A DNA stretch of 20,237 bases, from contig JAEOTU010000229.1 of assembly GCA_016839665.1 (NCBI GenBank), positions 1 through 20,237 of the forward strand, written 5' to 3'. Under the pieces are notes generated by a model. That model made no database searches. It was not told where the DNA came from and was given only the letters and a program-made list of their open reading frames with translations. Position numbers and translations under genes: made by a program. The DNA is from Candidatus Hodarchaeota archaeon. Its GTDB lineage: Archaea; Asgardarchaeota; Heimdallarchaeia; Hodarchaeales; Hodarchaeaceae. Shown one piece after another: positions 14,136-20,237 of this stretch; within the stretch, counting starts at the first letter, position 1, and each line of letters opens with the position of its first letter.

Positions 14136-15484
14136 ATAACAAAAAATCCTTTATCTGAAAAAGATGAAAAAGACCTAGGAACTTTCTGCTTGTCCTCCAT
14201 CCACAATAGTCTTCCTAGGACCTTTATACCCTCCCTGATCATATCTGGTGATAATAGCGAGAAACCAAGTCTCATGGTATTTGTTGGTCTTTCACATCGA
14301 ACCAGCTCGGAATCCTCGGTGATAGCAAAACCATTTTGGGGATAAAAAGCAATCCCAGGAACATACACAACCCCACTATCAATAGCTGTTTGAATGAACT
14401 TTGAAGAATCGAAATTCTTATTAGCAGTTTCATACCAAACGAAAAAGCCACCAGTAGGGTTAGTATAGGATCCATTAGGCATGAAATCTCTTATTGCACG
14501 CATCATTGAATTACATCGATCTTCATAACCCTGACGTATTAGCGGGAGCTGTAAATCGATGTATTTATCGTAGTACCTTGCTAGAATAGCCTGAACAAAT
14601 TCTGATGAACACAGGTCATAATATCCTTTTGCTTTAATGACTGCCTTCCGCAATTCCTTTGGAAAAACACTATACCCGATACGGAAAGAAGCTGCTTCTT
14701 TCGTAGAAGTGGATAGATAAGCAATTCGCTGATTTTCAGGATCAAATTCTTTTAGAGGATGAATAGAATTGTCTCCAAATTGAATCTCCTTGTAAGCAAC
14801 ATCCTCAACAATTAATAAATCATTATAACTGAAAACAATGTCAATGATTTGCTTTTTTCTCTCAGATGAAAGAGTTGTCCCTTTGGGATTATCTGAATAT
14901 GGAATGGTGTACAAAATTTTTGGTGTTTTTCCGAATTTATTCTTACATAACCTTATAGCTACATCAATGAATTCTGGTATTAAACCCCCGTCATCAGAGG
15001 GAAGAGTGACTATAGTTGCTCCCATTTTTTCAGCAGGTAATAAGAAACCTAAATAGGTTGGTCTGGTTGTAAGAATGACATCTCCAGGAGTAATGAGACA
15101 ATCATTAATTGCATAAAGAGTTTGTTGGGATCCAGTTGTGATTAGAACATCCTCAGCAGCACAGGAAACGTGATCGCGTTTTGATAATCGCTTAGCTAAA
15201 ATTGTACGAAGCTCGCTATTACCCTCAGTTTCCCCATAGTTGTACTTGTTTAGAACATCAGAAGAATTCTGTTGAAGTAGTGATTTTTCCTCAGAAATGA
15301 TGTCTTCCATTATCTGATGGAATGTTTCAATTGGTAACACACCTGGCTTACCTCCAGCAAAGTAATAGTCAGGTGCAAATTTTAATAAGCGACGGATTTC
15401 ACTTTGAGGAAGTCTATTAACCCATTCTGCATATTTAAGAGAAAGAGGAGGCTGAATAGACTCAATTAAAACATTTTTACTCAT
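14132..15484 (-). CDS. PLP-dependent aminotransferase, class I/II (2-aminoadipate/MocR-like group)
   Basis: The protein has 450 residues and the fold-type I aminotransferase pattern. TTGSQQTLYAI (116-126) forms the phosphate cup, RPTYLG lies at 141-146, PYSDNPKGTTLS (195-206) holds the conserved Asn199, VEDVAY (226-231) holds Asp228 and Tyr231, and the Schiff-base Lys262 is in STSTKEAASFRIGY with Arg268. A substrate-carboxylate Arg is in TNTMRLGFS near the end. These features match the LysN / 2-aminoadipate transaminase type with broad specificity for amino acids. I chose ATG at 15484, which has GAGTGG six bases before it. A TTG at 15535 is in frame but overlaps the TATA box, so it cannot be in the message. 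It is first in the operon with the EamA transporter and GNAT gene. Confidence 0.88.
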   Translation of the reverse strand: MSKNVLIESIQPPLSLKYAEWVNRLPQSEIRRLLKFAPDYYFAGGKPGVLPIETFHQIMEDIISEEKSLLQQNSSDVLNKYNYGETEGNSELRTILAKRLSKRDHVSCAAEDVLITTGSQQTLYAINDCLITPGDVILTTRPTYLGFLLPAEKMGATIVTLPSDDGGLIPEFIDVAIRLCKNKFGKTPKILYTIPYSDNPKGTTLSSERKKQIIDIVFSYNDLLIVEDVAYKEIQFGDNSIHPLKEFDPENQRIAYLSTSTKEAASFRIGYSVFPKELRKAVIKAKGYYDLCSSEFVQAILARYYDKYIDLQLPLIRQGYEDRCNSMMRAIRDFMPNGSYTNPTGGFFVWYETANKNFDSSKFIQTAIDSGVVYVPGIAFYPQNGFAITEDSELVRCERPTNTMRLGFSLLSPDMIREGIKVLGRLLWMEDKQKVPRSFSSFSDKGFFVI

Positions 15485-15524
15485 TTTTTCCACTCGAATA
15501 GATGATTTGGATATCCATCTGAGT

Positions 15525-15532
15525 AATTTATA
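15525..15532 (-). promoter_or_regulatory. TATA box of the aminotransferase operon
   Basis: The minus strand reads TATAAATT here, a strong archaeal TATA box. Transcription would start near 15502 and give an 18-base leader that carries the GAGTGG ribosome site before the ATG at 15484. This decides the start of the aminotransferase gene. Confidence 0.55.
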
Positions 15533-15558
15533 CAAATAATGGTGTTAATATACTGATT

Positions 15559-15600
15559 GTTTGACAAAATAGTAAACGATATATATGAGATTAGACAAAA
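15559..15600. promoter_or_regulatory. Promoter and possible operator of the Lrp/AsnC gene
   Basis: GATATATATG at 15579-15588 is the probable TATA element of the plus-strand regulator gene, giving a leader of about 12 bases. The heptamer GACAAAA occurs at 15563-15569 and 15594-15600, 31 bases (three helix turns) apart, one on each side of the TATA box. A loose inverted repeat with GTTT and AAAC ends covers 15559-15577. Lrp-type proteins bind such weak repeated sites, so the regulator may control itself and the divergent operon. The binding is inference. Confidence 0.4.
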
Positions 15601-15621
15601 CTTCTTTTGATGTGATATTTT

Positions 15622-16143
15622 TTGATTATTGATCTAGATAAGATTGATTCGATTGATCGCAAAATTATCAGCTTGATGAAGGATAATTGCAGAAAAACTA
15701 GACGAGAAATTGCCAAAGAGCTTAATATTTCGCCCCAAACAGTCCAAAATCGAATTACTGTTCTTGAAGAAAAGGGGATCATTCTAGGTTATACGATCAT
15801 TACCAACGAAAAGAAACTTGCAAAAGAGGTAACTGCATTCATCCTGGTTATGCTAAATCGGACTAAAAAGACTTGGTCATTTACTGAAAAACATTTACTA
15901 TTACGCTTAAAAGAACTAGAAATCGTTGAAATGCACCATATAACTGGTGATAGTGATGCTATCGTGAAGGTCAAGACACGTAGTCTTGATTCCTTGGAAC
16001 ACATTATTATTAAGATTGTTAACATGCCTGGTGTTGAGCGGACGCGTACATTGATCTGTCTTAACTCTTATGAATATGGTTACGAAATGAAGCCTTTAGA
16101 ACCCGAACCAGTCCAATCTGACCTTCTTTGGAACTTCACTTGA
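15622..16143 (+). CDS. Lrp/AsnC family transcriptional regulator
   Basis: The protein has 173 residues. The N-terminal AsnC-type helix-turn-helix spans about 8-58, with DSIDRKIISLMKDN as helix 1 and REIAKELNISPQTVQNRI (28-45) as the binding pair. The RAM ligand-binding domain follows (about 68-150), with ITGDSDAIVKVKTR at 107-120 and PGVERTRTLICL near 136-147. Family members form dimers or larger rings and respond to amino acids. The start is TTG at 15622; no ATG lies before the first helix, and a weak GTGAT site lies before it. It is transcribed away from the aminotransferase-transporter-GNAT operon across a 137-base region that carries repeated GACAAAA sites. It is the natural candidate to control that operon, probably in response to the amino acid the aminotransferase uses. 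The last 15 residues are Pro- and Glu-rich. Confidence 0.88.
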   Translation: MIIDLDKIDSIDRKIISLMKDNCRKTRREIAKELNISPQTVQNRITVLEEKGIILGYTIITNEKKLAKEVTAFILVMLNRTKKTWSFTEKHLLLRLKELEIVEMHHITGDSDAIVKVKTRSLDSLEHIIIKIVNMPGVERTRTLICLNSYEYGYEMKPLEPEPVQSDLLWNFT

Positions 16144-16180
16144 ACATTAAACTTTCGTGTAAGTCCCTGTTGTTGTGATT

Positions 16181-17962
16181 TTAGAATTTATCAAGCTCCT
16201 CTTGCAATATACTATGCAATTCGTCTGAATCCTTTTTTTTCTTCTTCTTTGGCAAAGTTGAACTTTCTTGAACTGGGGGGCCTGGGAGTTCAGTTGTTTC
16301 TGGTGGAGCTGGGGCCCAAGTCGTTGTTGGTGGAGCTGGGACTGTTGGTGGTGGGGTAGCTGGTGTTTCTACTGCTGGAGGAGGGCCAGGAACTCTCTCT
16401 GGGCCTTTACTAACTCCCCAAAACTTTTCTCGTGAAGAAATAACAGCTATTATCATAGTTAGAATTGTTAGTGGCACAGCTACAAGTATTAATTCATTGC
16501 TTTGTTGAATGAGTCCAACAATTGATACACCCAACTCAATTGTCGACCATCCTGCCCATAGATACAGAATTATTGTTTTCAGATGTTCAGAAATTGTATA
16601 TGTGGCAATCAGTAAGGAAAGAACTGCTAGAATACCAAGTGAAATTCCAATCATGAAGGGTTCGACTCGGATGTTTTCTACGACGAATGCTTCAGTGAAT
16701 ACGTAAGTAACAACAATACTGGCGATAAAACTTGCTTGACTAACAAGAGTGAGAGTTATTGGCCCCCAATTAGTTGTTGTCATACAATTTAATATTAATT
16801 TTACAAATAAATAAACAACAAAAAAGATAAATAGTAATTTCATCAGATTTAAAGCTTCAGTAAAGCCTTGGTTCTCAACCAGAATGAACCATGAAATATA
16901 AGCACCATATAAAGCAACTAGAATTCCAAGATACCACAAAATCGCGTGGAGTTTAAAATAAATTGAGTTTTTAGCAATTTCTTTCTCCTTGGAGAATAAT
17001 TTCAACACTAATTTCAAGATAAAGATTATCTCACTAATAAAAAAGATACCGAGTCCTCCCAATAGGAGTACACTGATATCTAGAGAATGGAATGTAATTC
17101 GCAGAAATTCACTTAGGTCCCATATTGGTGTGATTTGTATCAAGTCATAAGCGTATTCTAGTAATAGCCAAGTCTTATCAGTATAACTTGGAATGATAGG
17201 GCCAAAGGTTTCTAAAGCAAGTAAGGCTTCAAGAGTAATTGCTAAAACTAATACACTTAAGCCTAGAAGGCCATAAGATAATTGAAATGCCACAGTTCGG
17301 GCTCTAGTCGCGTTTTTAGGTAAGCTACTTTCAAAAATACGAAATGGAATATATATCATAATTAAAAATAAATCAAAGCGAAAGTCAGGGGTATTTTCTA
17401 AGGGGATAAATACAATCAAAAGAAGCAGAAAAATAAAACCAGATGAAAGACACCCAAATACTCTATGATAGAATTGACTTTCTTCTCTTTTCCAGAAATA
17501 TAAGAGTTCTCCGCCAACGAAGAGTATCAGTGCAACGTAGTAAGTGAGTCTAAAGTCAATTGTAAAAGTGAGTAATATTCCAGAAAAAATTGTGAATACA
17601 GAACTGAATAGAATCGGAATCGTAAGTTCTTTAGGTGGAATACTGAGATAGAGAGTACGGAACGGTAAATAAATAAGCAAAAATAAGATATCAATACGTG
17701 AAACTAATATCGTATTGTCTCCTAGTATTACGAAAATGGTTATTATTAATAAAATGAAAGAAGATATTAAACCAAAAATACGTGTATGAGTTATTCCTCT
17801 CTCGAGCATTAACCAATAAATGATTTCAGCACCTAATAGTAATAACCAACCGCCAATAAGTTGTAAATCAGTGCCTATCAATAAAGCAGCAATACCAGCT
17901 ATCGATGCAATTAGAGAGAGAAGATTAAGAAAATTAAATATTATCACACGGTCCTTCGACAT
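16181..17962 (-). CDS. Polytopic membrane protein with internal duplication and proline-rich tail
   Basis: The protein has 593 residues with about fifteen hydrophobic helices over 1-515. Residues 43-110 and 149-216 align without a gap at an offset of 106, sharing GxE[IL][IL]Y (44/150), R[IV]FG (61/167), SS (67/173), IYxPFR (97/203) and SxP. With small gaps the repeat extends back to about 12 and 118. The C-terminal 75 residues are soluble: a proline-rich stretch (about 521-571, with several PPP and APP units), six Lys (572-577), then an acidic helix (DELHSILQEELDKF). By the positive-inside rule the tail is probably cytoplasmic. ATG at 17962 has GGTGAT just before it. It is a single gene converging on the Lrp gene. 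I recognise no family. A scaffold role for the tail is inference. Confidence 0.72.
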   Translation of the reverse strand: MSKDRVIIFNFLNLLSLIASIAGIAALLIGTDLQLIGGWLLLLGAEIIYWLMLERGITHTRIFGLISSFILLIITIFVILGDNTILVSRIDILFLLIYLPFRTLYLSIPPKELTIPILFSSVFTIFSGILLTFTIDFRLTYYVALILFVGGELLYFWKREESQFYHRVFGCLSSGFIFLLLLIVFIPLENTPDFRFDLFLIMIYIPFRIFESSLPKNATRARTVAFQLSYGLLGLSVLVLAITLEALLALETFGPIIPSYTDKTWLLLEYAYDLIQITPIWDLSEFLRITFHSLDISVLLLGGLGIFFISEIIFILKLVLKLFSKEKEIAKNSIYFKLHAILWYLGILVALYGAYISWFILVENQGFTEALNLMKLLFIFFVVYLFVKLILNCMTTTNWGPITLTLVSQASFIASIVVTYVFTEAFVVENIRVEPFMIGISLGILAVLSLLIATYTISEHLKTIILYLWAGWSTIELGVSIVGLIQQSNELILVAVPLTILTMIIAVISSREKFWGVSKGPERVPGPPPAVETPATPPPTVPAPPTTTWAPAPPETTELPGPPVQESSTLPKKKKKKDSDELHSILQEELDKF

Positions 17963-18150
17963 TCAATCACCAGAAATTGAGCATATTTGGTAAATTTTCT
18001 TCAGAACTCATTTCTTAGCTGATTACATTAAACACTTTTTCTTATAATATTATTTTTGCTTTTTTAAAGAGTTCTAATTACTAGGTATAATTTGTGTTAT
18101 AAAACATCTAGTATGATTGTTCTACTCTTGGGAAAATTCAATAGACATAC

Positions 18151-18168
18151 AAGACATATAAATGTCTT
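18151..18168. repeat. Perfect inverted repeat around a TATA-like core
   Basis: AAGACAT and ATGTCTT form seven-base perfect arms around ATAA, and an extra AGACAT lies eight bases upstream (18143-18148). The centre reads CATATAAATG, TATA-like on both strands. It lies in the 247-base gap (17963-18209) between the GNAT stop and the start of the polytopic membrane gene. It could be an operator on a promoter, or a hairpin ending the GNAT transcript. In the same gap a GC-rich run (18183-18200) stands out, and ATTATAAG near 18042-18049 on the minus strand may be the TATA box of the membrane gene. Confidence 0.45.
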
Positions 18169-18209
18169 TAGTAACAATATTGCTGTCTGGGGGGCCTCGT
18201 GTTAATATT

Positions 18210-19067
18210 TCACTGAAATAAATAGACATCGATGTCAATTACTGGTTGATAACCGATTTTCTGATAAATCTTATTTGATGTAGGATTAGCTAAATCTGTG
18301 AATAAATAGCAATATTTCTTTCCTTCATCTAATACTTTTTTACTTAATTTTGCAACAACCTCTGTGCCATATCCTTTCCTCCTTTTCTCTGGGGGAGTGT
18401 AAACTGCATTTATTCTCTGACCATTTGGAGTTGTTCCTACTTTTTTAGCCATAGATACAACTTCGTCATTTACCTTCAAGAAATAGGTCATTTTTCGCTC
18501 TATAGCATTTTCAATACGTTTCTGAAAGGTTGATTGTTCGGCGGGAGAATTGTCAGGTAAAGCTTCTTGGATAAACGCTTTGGTCCATTCAAAAACCAGT
18601 TGTACATCTGTCTTTGTTGCGGGTTCAAATACATGCGATCCTAATGTTGCAGGATTTACTTTCTCCAGCTGATAAACTCTCTCATGCATATCCAGATGAA
18701 AAGTTCGATTATTTCTTTCTGCCCAAAGTTGTGCAAATTTTAGTGCCCCTTCTTTGAATCCAAGAATACCTGGTATTTCTGCTTTTTTATTAGCAAGTTT
18801 CTCCACAAGAAAGTCAATGGTTTTGAGATCTTGAGTATAAGATATTCCTTGATTAAAAGGAGGTGTTCGGATAGACACTAATTTTAATACATCGTTATCA
18901 GTAATTGAAATTAAGATTGGGGGGTGTATTTCGCTGTACGTGTGAGGATTTGCTCTTAAGTTATTTAAAATCCCAAAAAGAAGGTTGTTTTCTGCTTCAT
19001 TCTTCAGTAAAAAGGGAAAACATAATTCGCAGAATTGTTCAATATTTGAATGAAAAGTCACTTCCAT
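18210..19067 (-). CDS. GNAT family acetyltransferase (COG3393-like)
   Basis: This soluble protein of 285 residues has two parts. The N-terminal half (1-135) is a divergent GNAT-like unit that begins with a helical ENNLLFGILNNL segment seen in a group of bacterial and archaeal predicted acetyltransferases. The C-terminal half (about 144-285) is a complete GNAT domain with the acetyl-CoA loop RRKGYG at 229-234 after the AVYTPPE strand. It ends with LANPTSNKIYQKIGY (259-273), the usual FR47-type ending with Asn and Tyr near the cofactor. ATG at 19067 has GGTGA six bases before it. The gene follows the TPR gene by 28 bases on the same strand and is probably cotranscribed. The acceptor is unknown. 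It is not closely similar to the other two GNAT proteins of the window. Confidence 0.85.
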   Translation of the reverse strand: MEVTFHSNIEQFCELCFPFLLKNEAENNLLFGILNNLRANPHTYSEIHPPILISITDNDVLKLVSIRTPPFNQGISYTQDLKTIDFLVEKLANKKAEIPGILGFKEGALKFAQLWAERNNRTFHLDMHERVYQLEKVNPATLGSHVFEPATKTDVQLVFEWTKAFIQEALPDNSPAEQSTFQKRIENAIERKMTYFLKVNDEVVSMAKKVGTTPNGQRINAVYTPPEKRRKGYGTEVVAKLSKKVLDEGKKYCYLFTDLANPTSNKIYQKIGYQPVIDIDVYLFQ

Positions 19068-19095
19068 TGTTTTTCACCTAATTGATGAATTCTAT

Positions 19096-20237
19096 TTATT
19101 CACATGTTTCACGGGAGCTATCAATACGTGCTAACTTCAATGCCTCTTTAAGATATTCTTTCAACTCAGCTTTTTCCAAGCGTTCTTTAAATGGTGCATT
19201 ATTCTGAATGAGATTCAACCAAGTATCAAACTGTTCTTTCAGGTTTTGTCTTTCTGCAGACACTTTTCCAACTAAAAATCCTAACCCTTTCTCTGTCGCA
19301 GTATTTTTCGCTTCTTCCAAGAATTTCTCTGCAGCAGAGAGATCTCCCTCAACCATTGCAAATTTTGCTTGTAAAATTGACGCATGAACATTTAGGGATA
19401 ATGAGGATTGTCGTTGGGCCAACATAGTTATCTTCTCTGCTAAATTCTTGGCTTCCAACAATACCTCAATTTCACCATAAGCTTTTAATTCATCCAGTAA
19501 TGATTCACAGAGATTAAACATAGCGATTACAGTCAACTGGTGCTTAACGATCGCCCCTTCAACAATTTGTTGAAAAATTTCTTGTGCTTGGGCTTTGTCT
19601 CTTATTCGAGAGCTTTTCTTTAGAATCAGAGCTTTTGCTAGACGATAACGTTGGCGGATGATTTTATTTTCTTCTTGGTTATCGATCTGCTCCATTCGTT
19701 TTAAATATTGATTAGCTTGATCAAGAGATTGCTTATCGATGGCTACAGAGATTAAATCAAAGAGAACTCCAGTTATTGACAGATTTCGACCGAGATCCTC
19801 AAAAGTCTCTAAGCATTGTTCAAGATTTGCTAAAGCTTGATCCAATCTGCCTTGTTGATGAAGAATTTTGCTGATAAAATAAAGAGACCCAGCAATATCA
19901 TCCTTAGATCCTGACTCCTTGCGCAATTTCAAGCTCTGCTCAAAGTACATCATCGCTCGATCCAATTCACCTCTCTGACGATAACTTTCACCAATACCAA
20001 CAAGTGGCCATGCGGACTGATGCTTTTTACCAAGCTCCTCGTATAATCCCAAGCTTTGTTGGTGATACTCCAGTGCCCGATCAAGTTCTCCTCTTGAAAG
20101 AAAAATAAAGCCAACTTGAGCAAGAGAAGCAGCTATTTCCGCTTTATCGTTCAGTTCCTTGAACAATTTCAGATTCTGTTGTTGGTACTTTAAAGCGAGA
20201 TCTAACTCACCCATATCTTTGCACATAGCGCTTGAAC
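19096..20237 (-). CDS. Tetratricopeptide repeat protein, 5' end beyond the window
   Basis: At least 376 residues are visible. The N-terminal part has tandem TPR units of 40 residues, each opening with G[ER]LDxAL (for example GELDRALEYHQQSLGLYEELG and GRLDQALANLEQCLETFEDLG), of the kind often seen in Asgard and other archaea. About four clear units are followed by weaker helical repeats to the C-terminus. The frame stays open through the window edge upstream of the first Met, and that Met falls inside a repeat unit, so the real start lies outside. TPR arrays bind other proteins; without the N-terminus one cannot say whether a kinase, protease or GTPase domain is attached. It is followed after 28 bases by a GNAT gene in the same direction. 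The function is unknown beyond protein binding. Confidence 0.85.
   Translation of the reverse strand, partial: SSAMCKDMGELDLALKYQQQNLKLFKELNDKAEIAASLAQVGFIFLSRGELDRALEYHQQSLGLYEELGKKHQSAWPLVGIGESYRQRGELDRAMMYFEQSLKLRKESGSKDDIAGSLYFISKILHQQGRLDQALANLEQCLETFEDLGRNLSITGVLFDLISVAIDKQSLDQANQYLKRMEQIDNQEENKIIRQRYRLAKALILKKSSRIRDKAQAQEIFQQIVEGAIVKHQLTVIAMFNLCESLLDELKAYGEIEVLLEAKNLAEKITMLAQRQSSLSLNVHASILQAKFAMVEGDLSAAEKFLEEAKNTATEKGLGFLVGKVSAERQNLKEQFDTWLNLIQNNAPFKERLEKAELKEYLKEALKLARIDSSRETCE

Noticed and set aside
15485..15535. TTG start giving a 17-residue extension of the aminotransferase
   Set aside because: The TTG overlaps the TATA box, so it should not be in the transcript, and the ATG at 15484 has a ribosome site.
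16224..16252. Poly-Lys codons near the end of the polytopic membrane gene as a sign of frameshift
   Set aside because: The frame continues into a sensible acidic helix and stop, and the proline-rich stretch before it is in the same frame, so no shift is needed.
19096..20237. DNA repeat array
   Set aside because: The 120-base periodicity is explained by TPR units of the encoded protein, not by a mobile or CRISPR repeat.

Overview
The window looks archaeal and AT-rich, with genes on both strands. Several genes have an archaeal TATA-like box about 25 bases before the transcript start. Some first genes appear leaderless, while internal genes carry GGAGG or GGTGA Shine-Dalgarno sites. Oligo-T tracts follow several genes, and TTG and GTG starts are common. 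The tetratricopeptide repeats, a winged-helix regulator with two membrane helices, several multi-helix membrane proteins of unknown role and a DUF3160 protein would fit an Asgard archaeon, possibly of the Heimdallarchaeia group. That placement is inference only. No rRNA, tRNA, CRISPR array, insertion sequence or phage gene was seen.

Layout. (1) 103-4116, minus strand: a tight four-gene operon of two paralogous short-chain dehydrogenases followed by the two cluster-binding subunits of a 2-hydroxyacyl-CoA dehydratase / benzoyl-CoA reductase-type enzyme. (2) 4117-6340: a gap holding one doubtful small gene, then a GNAT-like protein and a membrane protein on the plus strand. (3) 6372-9231, minus: a membrane-attached winged-helix regulator and a large anchored DUF3160 protein. 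(4) 9399-11409, minus: a seven-helix membrane protein, a small cytosolic protein made of two copies of one unknown domain, and a methyltransferase. (5) 11556-12285: a TIGR04076 protein, a small hypothetical gene and a possible gene remnant. (6) 12361-16143: an Lrp/AsnC regulator divergent from an operon of PLP aminotransferase, EamA transporter and two-domain GNAT acetyltransferase. (7) 16181-17962: a polytopic membrane protein with an internal duplication and a proline-rich, lysine-rich tail. (8) 18210-20237, minus: a TPR protein cut by the window edge, then a GNAT acetyltransferase.

How they may work together. The first operon probably reduces or dehydrates a CoA-bound acid with strong single-electron chemistry. 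The ATP-dependent activator it would need is not in the window. The Lrp-aminotransferase-EamA-GNAT group looks like an amino-acid-responsive unit for transamination, acetylation and export. The most novel items are the small duplicated-domain protein coupled to a seven-helix membrane protein and the duplicated polytopic membrane protein. Neither matches a family I can name.
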